NCBI GenBank assembly: GCA_024400455.1
Contig: JAKSMU010000009.1
Location: 60,437-124,436 of the forward strand
Reading direction: 5' to 3'
Length of the DNA: 64,000 nt
Source: Bacteroidales bacterium
GTDB taxonomy: Bacteria > Bacteroidota > Bacteroidia > Bacteroidales > F082
Below, in pieces: positions 25,052 through 35,400 of the stretch. The position numbers and the translations under genes were made by a program. The notes beneath the pieces are model-generated. The model was not told the DNA's origin and searched no databases. It saw only the letters and a program-made list of their open reading frames with translations. Each line of letters begins with the position of its first letter. Within the stretch, counting starts at the first letter, position 1.

Positions 25052-26948
25052 GATTTGGTTCTAATGTCACGAAGTCGCCTTCTTCCTGAAAATAGGCAAT
25101 CAACTTTTCGTAGAATTTGTTTTGACCTAAGGTATCGGCATTTCCAAAGATAATCAGTTTCTTACGCGCACGGGTAATAGCCACATTCATTCTTCGCAAG
25201 TCGTTGAGGAAACCGATGTCGCCTCTTGCGTTGTCGCGCACCAAACTCATCACGATGACATCGCGTTCCTGTCCCTGAAAGCCATCCACCGTATTGACAG
25301 CAATGTTTTTCCGCAAAGGTTTCAGCATACGGTTGTTGCGCACATACCTACGCAACAGCCTGACCTGCGCCTTGTAAGGCGAGATGATGCCAAAGTTTAC
25401 CTCATCGTGCAACATGCGTTCCATGCCTATCAGCTTCACATAATCCATCAGCGTTTTCATCAGCAGTTTTGCTTCTTCCTGATTCATACGGCTTTGGCTG
25501 CGGTTGAGCTGTTCGCTGAAATCACATTTCGAAGTGTCAATCCACAGCAAAGGCTTGTCGATTGGCGAAATCAGGCTATCGGCCACCGATGGGTCGGCTT
25601 TCAGCCTTCCATGATAAAACCGCCTCGACGAGAACTCCATTATCGCGCGGTTCATACGGTACTGCACTTCAAGCAGCGTCACGCACGATGGCTTCGCTTT
25701 TACCACTTTCTGCATCAAGGTACGGTTCAATCCACCCTTTGCCGCCTCCATGCATTTGATGGTCGGCGACAGCTGCTGATGGTCGCCGGCAAAGACGACA
25801 CGGTCGGCTTTCAGAATGGCCGCCCAACATGCCGCTTCGAGAGCCTGCGCTGCCTCGTCGATGAAAAGCGTTCCGAAATGGCGACGCTCCATCAAGCGGT
25901 TGGCACTGCCAATCAAAGTGCAGGCTATCACCGACGAAGTATTGAACAGCTCCTCGCGGATTTTCACTTCCAATTCCATCTCACGCTGTTGCAGTTTCCG
26001 TAGCTGGTTTTGCTCCTTTTCCCCTTTTTTCGGGTTCGCATTCAAATCACGAATGGAGCGGCGGACGCCAAAAAGTTCCAGATAATCAAGATGATTGGCA
26101 TAGCGATACTCGTAGGAGCACTCCATCATCACATCATTGATACGCAAGGGATTGCCGATACGCAGCACCGAGATGCCACGACGATACAGCTGCTCGCTGA
26201 TCCAATCGACGGCGGCATTGCTCGGCGCACACACCAACACCTGGGTCTCGCGCTTCAAGGTCTCATAAATGGCTTCCACCAGTGTGGTCGTCTTTCCCGT
26301 CCCAGGCGGACCGTGCACGACAGCAGTCTCACGGGCATTCAGCACCTTGGCCACAGCCGCATTCTGACTCGCATTGAGCCAAGGAATGGATGCATAGTGC
26401 AAATCCCTGAATTCAGGCTGTCGTTCGCCGACAAGCACGCTCCGCAGCCGCACGAATCTCTCATCGGTAGCATCAACGACCTGACTTAAAGCATTCTGCA
26501 TCACCTGATAAGAGAAATCATCAATGCCAAGATGAATGCCAAGCGCAGAACGCTCGGCCAATGAAAGAAGCGATTGTAGCACTTGGAAGTTGCCGACCAC
26601 AACCTGCATCCGATAGCCTTTCACAAGACTCACAAAACAAGTGTAATTGTATGGAACGATTTTGCCATTGGCATCACAACGGAAGAAATTCACCGCTTTG
26701 CCAGGTTCGAAATCGTTGTTCTGCTCTTCTTCCTGAGGGTCGCCATCAAATGTGATTTCAACGACCAGCTGGTTGGTGGCATTGTAAAACGAATTACCCA
26801 AACGAATCGGAAACCAACAATCGCCATCGGCGGCACGGCCCGTCATGGGTGCTGTTTTCAGGCGCTCGAGATACGAATCCTTTTCGTACTCGTATTCCTT
26901 TTTCAGCAGTTCAATCTGACTTTGCAGCGATTCAAAAAGCCTTCCCAT
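25011..26948 (-). CDS. UPF1-like superfamily 1 DNA/RNA helicase
   Basis: 645 aa. N-terminal coiled/beta barrel part (RLFESLQSQIELLKKEYEYE) and a 1B-like beta domain are followed by the SF1B core: Walker A HGPPGTGKTTTLVEAI, Walker B LFIDEAAQALEAACW, motif III AGDHQQLSPTI, motif V/VI VNTVDGFQGQERDVIVMSLV and NVAITRARKKLIIFG. This is the IGHMBP2/UPF1-type layout of bacterial 'AAA domain' helicases, 5'-3' on single strands. It overlaps the preceding TIM-barrel gene by 17 bp and is the last gene of a minus-strand operon. The last codons are antisense to the VESFPD protein. Confidence 0.88.
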   Translation of the reverse strand: MGRLFESLQSQIELLKKEYEYEKDSYLERLKTAPMTGRAADGDCWFPIRLGNSFYNATNQLVVEITFDGDPQEEEQNNDFEPGKAVNFFRCDANGKIVPYNYTCFVSLVKGYRMQVVVGNFQVLQSLLSLAERSALGIHLGIDDFSYQVMQNALSQVVDATDERFVRLRSVLVGERQPEFRDLHYASIPWLNASQNAAVAKVLNARETAVVHGPPGTGKTTTLVEAIYETLKRETQVLVCAPSNAAVDWISEQLYRRGISVLRIGNPLRINDVMMECSYEYRYANHLDYLELFGVRRSIRDLNANPKKGEKEQNQLRKLQQREMELEVKIREELFNTSSVIACTLIGSANRLMERRHFGTLFIDEAAQALEAACWAAILKADRVVFAGDHQQLSPTIKCMEAAKGGLNRTLMQKVVKAKPSCVTLLEVQYRMNRAIMEFSSRRFYHGRLKADPSVADSLISPIDKPLLWIDTSKCDFSEQLNRSQSRMNQEEAKLLMKTLMDYVKLIGMERMLHDEVNFGIISPYKAQVRLLRRYVRNNRMLKPLRKNIAVNTVDGFQGQERDVIVMSLVRDNARGDIGFLNDLRRMNVAITRARKKLIIFGNADTLGQNKFYEKLIAYFQEEGDFVTLEPNPISPPETIPPVLP

Positions 26949-29364
26949 AAGAAGTCAAACCTATTTTTTCAGGCAAATCGCGCGTCATGAAACGTACCGA
27001 AATTTCCGGCAATTCATCGTCTTCGCCTTTCACCGATTCGCAACTGAACGAAACCGCCGAATCACCTTGCGGCAATGTTGCAGCACCTTGTGGTTCAACC
27101 GAAGCGATGAAATTATAGTTTTTGTCCGTAACAATTGCCTTTCCATTAAAATCATACAACAGATATTGCCCTGATTTTAAAGTGCAAGGAAACATCAGGA
27201 CGTCATCAGCAGTCCTAAAACACGGATTTGTCACACTACCCTTTCCTTCCACGTGAACACGCAAGGCGAAACCGCCTTCAAAAGGTGTATTCCACTGCCA
27301 GTCAGCGCCATGCGGCTGTCCCGGCTGCATATCGTTGAAATCGCAACGGAAACGGCGCGAAATGTGCATTTCGTACAGCAAAAACGTGGAATCATCCGAC
27401 TTCTCCAAATGCCATTCCGTGTAAGGGTCTTTCAGTCTTTGTTTTTGCGCCTCGCTGAAAGCATCGGCCAGACGCAGCGCATCCCAGTTTTTCATGGCAT
27501 CAAGCAAATCGTCAAGCTGACCGTGATTGCGCATCGCATTCATATAAATCGTCATACCATAACCAGCATCGAAGCCAGCGGCTTCCGACATGGCCCACTC
27601 CACATCTTCTAAGGTCGTGCATTCATATTTGCGGTCGGCGAGACTGATTTTAAACCAACCCAACATCCTCGGAAACAGATTACTACGGAAGAAATCCTGA
27701 TTCTTGATGCGTGCCTCGACCTGCCCCGTGCGCATGGCTTCGCCCCAAGGTTCGCCCCAATTCATGCGCGAATGGATGTGCCAATTGTAATGGTTCAACT
27801 GACTGGCATCATTCATCACATTGTGGCCCCAGCCTTCATAACAGCGTGACACAAAGCGCGATACGGCATAATTATCTTGTCCCGTATAGGAGCAACCCTC
27901 CAAACCGTCAAACGAAATCTGTGAAAGGCCCGTATTGTTGAAAATCTCAATGATACGGTCGGCGAAAGCATCCTGCAATTCCAAATCGGGGAACAAGGTT
28001 TTGTAAGGATGATCCCAAAGTTTGTAGACCGTTTCGTTTTTCGAGTGAGCCGATTTCTTTGTCCCATAAACACCTCTGGTACAACTATGTAAAACCTGAA
28101 TATCGCCCGACAATTCAGCAGTCCGATACGAAATCAGTTCATCACCGATTTGCAAGACATTGATAGTCATCGGACGGGAAAACAGTGGCGAATTATAAAC
28201 TGCAAAATCAGTTTGGTCGGCAGTAATGTCGGTTTGCAACTTCACCACGCCCTGTTTCAGCAAATGCTTGGAAGGCAGCGGCGTAACATACGAATCGTCA
28301 GTCGTCGTGAAATTCGACAGCGTATGAATACCCATTTTCACGCCCTCTTTTTCGGCACGCGCCACAAGCCGCGCAACCGCCTTGTCGTCACCTTTCACAA
28401 ATTCGGGCGACCAATCGAAATGTCCCCAATGCGCAAACGGCTCAATATGATAAAGATACTCCATGCCTGCACGATGACATTTTTCCAAAACGAAATCCAA
28501 GTCATTTTCCGAAAAATCGGAAATAATATAAGGTTTCATAGCGGCACGCGAAGTCTTTCCCCATTCGCCATCAAACATCGGATGTGGCAGATTTTCAGCA
28601 ACTTCAATATCACCAATACGTGACAAAGCCTCCGACTTTCGGCAGCCAAACAAGGCCACCGAAGCACCTTCCAGCAACCTGTCATCGTCTTGCACTGGCT
28701 CAACAAGGCATTGCTCAACGCCTTGCACCTTGCGATACTCCTGACGGCCACGGTAACGCGCCGAGAATTGCATCATCACGCCATTTTCAACACGCGTTGC
28801 AGCCAATTGCCCAGAGGAAATTTTGGAAGTCGACACCGCTGCATCTTCACCCGCATAATTGAAATGCTCATGCACTTTCCCGACATATTCCTGCGGAATG
28901 CCAGCATTGGTCTTAATGTTCAAAGCCTGAATGCCAAAAGCCAGATTCTTTCCCTGGACCACACCGATAATATCGCCAACTGTCTCACAAAGCGAAACCT
29001 TCACGGGACAAAGCAAAAAGGCATCATAACTCACGTTTTCCTGCTGTTCAAGAGTGATTTTCAAATAATTATCAAACTGCTGGACATCAAGCAAGACCGC
29101 GCCGCCATCATCGAAACCGACCTCATAAAGGGTGCCGTATGCTGGCACAAAACGAGTTGGCAAAACCAAACGGTCATTCACACAAGCCAATACAATCGGA
29201 TATTTATTACTAGACAAAATTTCCTTGTCACAAACCTGAATGGATGTGAAAAAACCTTCTTCATTAACGGCAACCTGCAAACCTTCGGTGCTAAAAAAAG
29301 TATTTTGAGCGTATGTCTTGCAAAGCATTAAAGCAAGAAGTATAAACAATGCTATTCTTTTCAT
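26932..29364 (-). CDS. Secreted TIM-barrel hydrolase-like protein
   Basis: 810 aa with signal peptide (MKRIALFILLALMLCKTYAQ). An N-terminal beta-rich region (1-270) is followed by what looks like a glycoside-hydrolase-type barrel: PYIISDFSENDLDFVLEKCH, EYLYHIEPFAHWGHFDWSPE, GVKMGIHTLSNFTTTDDSYV, QISFDGLEGCSYTGQDN, and a C-terminal beta sandwich (GGFALRVHVEGKGSVTNPCF). The DG(L)E motif after a beta-strand is a candidate catalytic acid region. I do not recognise a numbered GH family. Start ATG 29364; the frame also includes a TTG at 29370. It follows dgt by 15 bp. Confidence 0.6.
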   Translation of the reverse strand: MKRIALFILLALMLCKTYAQNTFFSTEGLQVAVNEEGFFTSIQVCDKEILSSNKYPIVLACVNDRLVLPTRFVPAYGTLYEVGFDDGGAVLLDVQQFDNYLKITLEQQENVSYDAFLLCPVKVSLCETVGDIIGVVQGKNLAFGIQALNIKTNAGIPQEYVGKVHEHFNYAGEDAAVSTSKISSGQLAATRVENGVMMQFSARYRGRQEYRKVQGVEQCLVEPVQDDDRLLEGASVALFGCRKSEALSRIGDIEVAENLPHPMFDGEWGKTSRAAMKPYIISDFSENDLDFVLEKCHRAGMEYLYHIEPFAHWGHFDWSPEFVKGDDKAVARLVARAEKEGVKMGIHTLSNFTTTDDSYVTPLPSKHLLKQGVVKLQTDITADQTDFAVYNSPLFSRPMTINVLQIGDELISYRTAELSGDIQVLHSCTRGVYGTKKSAHSKNETVYKLWDHPYKTLFPDLELQDAFADRIIEIFNNTGLSQISFDGLEGCSYTGQDNYAVSRFVSRCYEGWGHNVMNDASQLNHYNWHIHSRMNWGEPWGEAMRTGQVEARIKNQDFFRSNLFPRMLGWFKISLADRKYECTTLEDVEWAMSEAAGFDAGYGMTIYMNAMRNHGQLDDLLDAMKNWDALRLADAFSEAQKQRLKDPYTEWHLEKSDDSTFLLYEMHISRRFRCDFNDMQPGQPHGADWQWNTPFEGGFALRVHVEGKGSVTNPCFRTADDVLMFPCTLKSGQYLLYDFNGKAIVTDKNYNFIASVEPQGAATLPQGDSAVSFSCESVKGEDDELPEISVRFMTRDLPEKIGLTSYGKAF

Positions 29365-29379
29365 TATCAATCGTTTAAA

Positions 29380-30693
29380 TCAATCAATACCCCTTAAATC
29401 CTTATACATTTGCACGGCATACAAATCCGTCATGTTCGAGATGAAATCCACGACCGACTGTACCTTATTATATATGTCATCGGAATCAGTCTTAAACTGT
29501 TCAGGCATCAGCGACAGAAGTTTCTGATTATAAGCCGTTTCAGGATGCAAAACCGCATCGGTAAAATCCTCCAAAAGACTGCCGATGACCTTGAAACCCG
29601 TCAGTTCGATTTTCACCACAGATGGGTGACGGTAGATGTTTTTCACCGAAGCATTGCGACATTTTTTCAAGGCATTTTCTTCATATTCTGGCAAATGTGA
29701 AATCAGACTGCCTTGAAAACCTCCCTCCATGATGGTTTCGTAGTTTTGAACAAAAATACCACTCACGCAATTCACCAACTTGTTAATCAGCATGGCACGA
29801 AGGAACGCCATTCTCTCATTCACATCGGTAACTGTTTCATACACACTGTTTTTATAGGCGAAGAAATCCTTCTCCGTTTCGGGATGGAAAAACGAGAGGA
29901 AACAGTTTTCGATGTCGGCCGTAGCGATAATGCCACGCTTGTGCGCATCTTCCATGTCCAAAATCAGATAGCAGATGTCGTCGGAGGCTTCCATCATGTA
30001 GGAAAGCGGATGACGGGCATATACACAATGCTCGCTATCGATGCACGGAATGTTGCAATCGTCCATCACCTGCTTGAAATCCGCAATTTCAGAATAGAAG
30101 ACATTGTATTTCTTTCGGTTACCTTTATCATACGACGGGTACGGATATTTGATCAGCGTGGCCAAAGTTGCCGCCGTCAGCGAGAAACCACCAGCGCGGC
30201 GCCCCGCAAACTGATGCGTCAGCAGACGGAATGCGTTGGCGTTGCCTTCAAAAGAAATCAGATCGGACCATTGCGATGGCAAAACACTATCTTTCAAGTC
30301 CCTACCCTTCCCGTCTTTAAAAAAACTGCTGATGGCGTCCTCGCCCGAATGACCGAAAGGCGGATTGCCCAAATCGTGCGCCAGACAAGTCGTTGCCACA
30401 ACTGTGTCGATGTCATTCAAAACCTTATCCAGTTCGGGATGCAACTCAGCAAGTTTCTGCGAAGTCATACGTGCAATGGAACGGCCAACGCTTGCCACTT
30501 CCAAACTGTGAGTCAATCTGTTATGAACCATTTGGCTACCCGGTAGCGGAAAGACCTGCGTCTTATTTTGCAGACGGCGAAAAGCGCTTGAAAAGATGAT
30601 GCGGTCATAATCGCGCTGAAAATTGGTGCGAACATCAAGACTTTTGTGCGAAGAAGCGCAACGCTTCAGTGAGAGAAGGGAATTCCAGTCCAT
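29380..30693 (-). CDS. dgt: dGTP triphosphohydrolase
   Basis: 437 aa HD-domain enzyme that cleaves dGTP to deoxyguanosine and tripolyphosphate, controlling dNTP pools. Seen: N-terminal DYDRIIFSSAFRRLQNKTQV, the first HD His in NRLTHSLEVASVGRS, the HD motif LAHDLGNPPFGHSGEDAI, later Asp in DDICYLILDMEDAHKRG. The family length and order match Bacteroidota dGTPases. It is co-transcribed with the unknown protein upstream (21-bp gap). Confidence 0.93.
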   Translation of the reverse strand: MDWNSLLSLKRCASSHKSLDVRTNFQRDYDRIIFSSAFRRLQNKTQVFPLPGSQMVHNRLTHSLEVASVGRSIARMTSQKLAELHPELDKVLNDIDTVVATTCLAHDLGNPPFGHSGEDAISSFFKDGKGRDLKDSVLPSQWSDLISFEGNANAFRLLTHQFAGRRAGGFSLTAATLATLIKYPYPSYDKGNRKKYNVFYSEIADFKQVMDDCNIPCIDSEHCVYARHPLSYMMEASDDICYLILDMEDAHKRGIIATADIENCFLSFFHPETEKDFFAYKNSVYETVTDVNERMAFLRAMLINKLVNCVSGIFVQNYETIMEGGFQGSLISHLPEYEENALKKCRNASVKNIYRHPSVVKIELTGFKVIGSLLEDFTDAVLHPETAYNQKLLSLMPEQFKTDSDDIYNKVQSVVDFISNMTDLYAVQMYKDLRGID

Positions 30694-30714
30694 ACTCTTT
30701 TGCTTATCAATTAT

Positions 30715-31347
30715 TTACAATTCAATTGCCTTATCGTAAAACAACTGTCTTTGTTTCTTGCTGACCTTGAACGATTCAAACGAATCATTATTCAAGTCGC
30801 ATATATAAAGCATCTGAATTTGAGAAACATACAATTTATCATAGGTAACATCCAAGCCTTCCTGAGTCTGCATGGCGAAATCCATCACGCGGCGAATGCC
30901 TTCTTTATCAAGGTCTTCCTTTGTGAAAACGAATAATCCAAATTCGTTGTAATCACCATAAAACCTGTTGTTTACCTTACGGATTTTGTTTTCAAGGATG
31001 CGTTTCATCGGCATGGCCAACGACCAATATTCATATTCCTTCAAGCCCATCATGTTGCCGTCGCCCAGACCGTAAGCATAGCCAGTCCGTGCAATGTTAT
31101 CGCGGTCAACATCGTTCACCTCCATGATTTCATCGCCTGCCATTTCGTTGATTAAGGCATGGGCCACATTGACATCTTCACGAATGGCACGCGTGACTTC
31201 AATGCCTATGCCACGCTCATTATCCTGCAAATCAGGCCTGTCGCGATTGACAAGATTGGCATAATGCTCACCAAGCAAAGTCTCCAACGATATTTTGGCA
31301 TACCGTTCAAAGAAACAAGTGTCATATTTCGGTGCGATGTTTTCCAA
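30715..31347 (-). CDS. Conserved protein of unknown function, possibly nuclease-like
   Basis: 210 aa, first gene of the dgt operon. No ATG exists near the N-terminus: I take TTG 31347, because an in-frame stop lies a few codons upstream and the -7 box at 31372 is 25 bp away. The segment RDRPDLQDNERGIGIEVTRA resembles the D...E-x-V core of PD-(D/E)XK nuclease folds, but this is only a resemblance. The rest is mixed alpha/beta (EYEYWSLAMPMKRILENKIR, YDKLYVSQIQMLYICDLN). No homologue of known function comes to mind. Confidence 0.65.
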   Translation of the reverse strand: MENIAPKYDTCFFERYAKISLETLLGEHYANLVNRDRPDLQDNERGIGIEVTRAIREDVNVAHALINEMAGDEIMEVNDVDRDNIARTGYAYGLGDGNMMGLKEYEYWSLAMPMKRILENKIRKVNNRFYGDYNEFGLFVFTKEDLDKEGIRRVMDFAMQTQEGLDVTYDKLYVSQIQMLYICDLNNDSFESFKVSKKQRQLFYDKAIEL

Positions 31348-31371
31348 TTGAAACGAATCCTAATGTTTGCG

Positions 31372-31379
31372 CAAAGATA
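31372..31379 (-). promoter_or_regulatory. -7 promoter box for dgt operon
   Basis: TATCTTTG on the minus strand, 25 bp before the TTG start at 31347; supports the non-ATG start. Confidence 0.55.
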
Positions 31380-31419
31380 CAAAAAGAAAGTTACAACATC
31401 GCATTAAAGAAAAATGGAA

Positions 31420-32445
31420 TCACTCCACATTTAGGCTTTGACGGGCATAAGGCGTAAGATCCTGAGTTGCAAATTCGCCTTTCAAGAACTTGTAATAACC
31501 AGCAACCGCAACCATTGCAGCATTATCGGTGCTGTAGCTGAGGCGTGGAATGAACACTTTCCAATGGTACTTCTCGCCCATCGCCAGCATGGCATCGTGC
31601 AAGCCTGAATTGGCCGAAACGCCGCCTGCAATGGCAACAGTCTTGATTCCAGTCATCTTGCTTGCTTTCACCAACTTGCTCATCAAAATATCAATAATGG
31701 TATGTTGTACCGAAGCGCAAAGGTCTTCCTTGTTTTCTTCAATGAAATTCGGATTGAGTTTCAGATTATCGCGAACCGTATATAAAATGCTGGTCTTCAA
31801 ACCGCTGAAGCTGTAATCAAGATCAGGGATTTGAGGTTTTGCAAAAGTGAAGGCATTCGGATTTCCGATTTTAGCCAACTTGTCGATGACCGGACCGCCA
31901 GGATAAGGCAGACCCAAGATTTTTGCCGTCTTGTCGAAGGCTTCGCCGGCAGCATCATCGATGGTTTTTCCTATGACTTCCATGTCGAAATAATCCTTCA
32001 CGACAACGATTTGGGTGTGACCTCCCGACACGGTCAGACACAAAAACGGGAACTCAGGTACCTCAGTATGGGTGGCATCGGTGGCAAAATGCACCAAAAT
32101 ATGCGCATTCATGTGGTCGATTTCCACCATAGGGATGTTTAAGGTCTGCGCAAAAGCCTTTGAAAATGAGGTTCCTACAAGCAAAGAACCTAAAAGTCCA
32201 GGTCCGCGCGTAAAAGCTATCGCACTTAACTGATTTTTGTTTATTTTTGCCTCTTTCAAAGCAGTGTCGATGACGGGTATGATATTTTGCTGGTGAGCAC
32301 GCGAAGCGAGTTCGGGGACAACGCCTCCGTATTTCTCGTGAACTTTCTGACTAGCAATGACATTTGATAAGACACAGGTGCCTTGAAGAACTGCGGCAGA
32401 GGTGTCGTCGCACGATGATTCGATGCCTAAAATATATTCGTTCAT
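31420..32445 (-). CDS. tsaD: tRNA N6-adenosine threonylcarbamoyltransferase
   Basis: 341 aa, catalyses the final step of t6A37 synthesis in ANN-decoding tRNAs with TsaB/TsaE. ASKHA fold signatures: ILGIESSCDDTSAAVL, metal-binding His pair in DHMNAHILVHF, VSGGHTQIVVVKDY, GEAFDKTAKILGLPYPGGP, AIAGGVSANSGL. ATG 32445 (MNEYILGIE) is the family start. The frame is open to 32565, but that extension runs through the tamB start and the -7 box at 32469, so it is not translated. Confidence 0.95.
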   Translation of the reverse strand: MNEYILGIESSCDDTSAAVLQGTCVLSNVIASQKVHEKYGGVVPELASRAHQQNIIPVIDTALKEAKINKNQLSAIAFTRGPGLLGSLLVGTSFSKAFAQTLNIPMVEIDHMNAHILVHFATDATHTEVPEFPFLCLTVSGGHTQIVVVKDYFDMEVIGKTIDDAAGEAFDKTAKILGLPYPGGPVIDKLAKIGNPNAFTFAKPQIPDLDYSFSGLKTSILYTVRDNLKLNPNFIEENKEDLCASVQHTIIDILMSKLVKASKMTGIKTVAIAGGVSANSGLHDAMLAMGEKYHWKVFIPRLSYSTDNAAMVAVAGYYKFLKGEFATQDLTPYARQSLNVE

Positions 32446-35400
32446 AGCTAAAATTTGGAGGGTCAAAATTATCAAAAAAAAGATTATCCATAGCATACTA
32501 ATTCTCATAATGGTGATTTTATCAGCAATCACCACCCTTTTTATTGCTATCCAAGACCCTATCACTCAGAAATTTGCAGCTCGAATTGCAGGCGGTTATC
32601 TTTCCGAAAAAACAGGTGCGGAAATTAAAATCGGCAAACTATACATTTCGCCCGATTTCAACATTCACATCAGCGATTTCTACATAAAAGACTTGAATGA
32701 CAATTATTTGGCTAAAGTCGGCAACCTAAAAGCAAAACTTTTCATTCAAGACCTCATCAACGGAAAAATTCATCTTGGAAAGGTGGAATTGAAAGACACG
32801 GAAGCCAATCTGATCAAATACCAAGGCACCGATGCATACAATTTCCAGTTCATAGCCGACGCTTTTGCTAGCGAAACGCCAAAAAGCAAAAGCAATTCAA
32901 CCAGCGAGATACACATCGACCGCGTCGTGCTTAATAATATCAGTTTCCAGCTTTGGAACCAAGACAGGGCCAATCCGCAAAAAACCATCGACAACATGAT
33001 GGATTACGCACACCTTGACCTTGATTACATTGACCTTGACGCCAAAGACATTGCCATCATAGGCGATTCCATCCATGCCGACATCAAATCCTTGTCGGCC
33101 AGCGAAATGTGCGGATTCCAGATCAAGAGCATGCAAGGCATAGCCAATGTGTCGCAATCGGGGATTCGGGTCGACAGTTTGAAAATCCAGACCAACAACA
33201 GCCAGTTCCACCTCGATTTGCACATGCTTTACAGCGGCTATGACGACATCAGTGCATTTGTCGACTCGGTCTATTTCGACACACGAATCTACCCCACCGA
33301 CATCATGCTGTCGGACATAGGAGCCTTTGCCTCGGTAATGTACACCATGCCCGACTTGGTGCATTTCGAGACAGTGTTTTCCGGACCCATCGAGCACTTT
33401 AAAGTCGACGACCTCGACATAAGTTTCGGAAACGAAACGCATTTCACGGGCAACATGTCGATGCATCCGCTTGATTTCGACGACGGATTCCATACACTTC
33501 ACATCGACAAGATGCACTATTCCTACGACGACCTCGTGAACTTCCACATCCCAGGCAACACGGTCACCATTCCGATTCCGGAAACGCTCAAAGGCATGGA
33601 ACGCGGCAGCATACGCTTCAACTTTGAAGGATCCTACAACGATTTCATCGCCGACGCCAATGTCACCTCTGGCATAGGCGACGTCATCGCCAATTTCAGA
33701 ATGGACCATAAAAACCAAGGCAAAGCAGCCTTCGCGGGACATGTCATCGCACAACGCATCGACATCGGAACCTTTGCGAACATATCCGACATTGTCGGAA
33801 GCATCGACCTTGACGCCGAAATTGCAGGAGAAACCAAGAGCAACGGCACCATGCAACTCGACATCGACGGCGAAGCCTACAACGCCGACTTGCTCGACAA
33901 CACCATCGACCAAATCAAACTCAACGGAAGACTTTCCGACAAGCAGTTCAAGGGCATTATCAGCATCAAGGACCCAAAACTTAACCTCGACTTCAACGGA
34001 CTCGCCGATTTCAACAATTCCAAGCTGCCCCACGCCGATTTCTCTGCCGTAATTGCCAAAGCCGACCTTCGCAGCCTAAACATCATAAAGGACAGCAAAG
34101 AAGCTCTGCTTAGCACCAAAATCACAGCCGACCTAACCGGCTTCGACCTCGACCAACTGGAAGGCTCGCTCTCCATCGACGACACACACTTCACCTACAA
34201 AGGTGCAACGCACGACATGGATCATCTGGATGCCAACATCGTCAACGACAACCTCATGCAGAGACGCATCAACATCAACTGCGACTTCTTTACCTACGAA
34301 ATGGCAGGTCTCATGGATTTCAAGACAATGCCTTTAGCCTTTAAGACTTACCTCGACAATTATGCCGACATCCCAAAATACCATGAGGACATCCAAAAAT
34401 ATTTGAAACAAAAAAACCGCAAGGAACAAGACTTTTTCGTCCAACTGAACATCAACGACCCCAACCCTATCACGGAACTGCTGTTGCCAAAACTTCAAAT
34501 ATCAAAAAACACGACTTTCAACGGGACATTCACTTCACGCAACAACATGCTCAGCATGACTTTGCGCTCGAAAACAGTCAAATACGGCGACATCATAATC
34601 AACGATTTTGAATACAAGCACTTCACGACACCACGAAGTTCAAACGCCCGAATCAGCATCGAAGACCTCGTTTTCCGCGACAGCACCGAATACGACAAAA
34701 CCCGGTTAGGCCTTGAGAACATCGTTTTTGAAAACTGGCTGCAAAACGACAGCATCTTCTCACACCTCACATGGAAAGACGAAGAAAGCATCGTACACAA
34801 CAGCGCTGACATCAACACAGCCTTTGTGCCTACCGAACACGGCGGCCATTTAAACATCAGGCCTTCGCAGATGCTCATCAACGACTCGACATGGTTCATC
34901 AGTCCCGACAACTTCATCAATTTTGAAGACCAAAGCATCGAAATCAGAAGATTTGACTTATCGAACAACGCCCAACATTTCTCTCTCGACGGATTCGTCC
35001 CAATGAATGCCAACGACACCATTAATGCCACATTCAGCAAGTTCAACATCTCGACCTTCGACCTTATTTTCAAAGGCTTAGGATTCAATATCGACGGCAT
35101 AATCGACGGGACGGCACAAGTCAGCGACATCAAAGGCAGTCCGTCCATCCTAGCCAACCTTACCATCAACGAATTGGGTCTCAACAAGGAGGTTCTTGGC
35201 AACGCCAGCATCAACAGCCACTGGAACAATGAAAACAACTCCATTTTTCTTGATGCCGCATTAGACAACCACAACAAGCAGACCTTCCGGCTCAACGGCA
35301 GTTATTACACCCTCGACCCTGACAACAGCCTCGACTTCAAACTCTCGCTCGACAGTCTTGGACTTGACATCATAAATCCGTTCGTCCAAGGCATCGTTTC

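Noticed and set aside
32897..34033. Minus-strand 378-codon frame
   Set aside because: Antisense to tamB; composition is dominated by Val/Asp/Glu as expected from the complement of its repeats.
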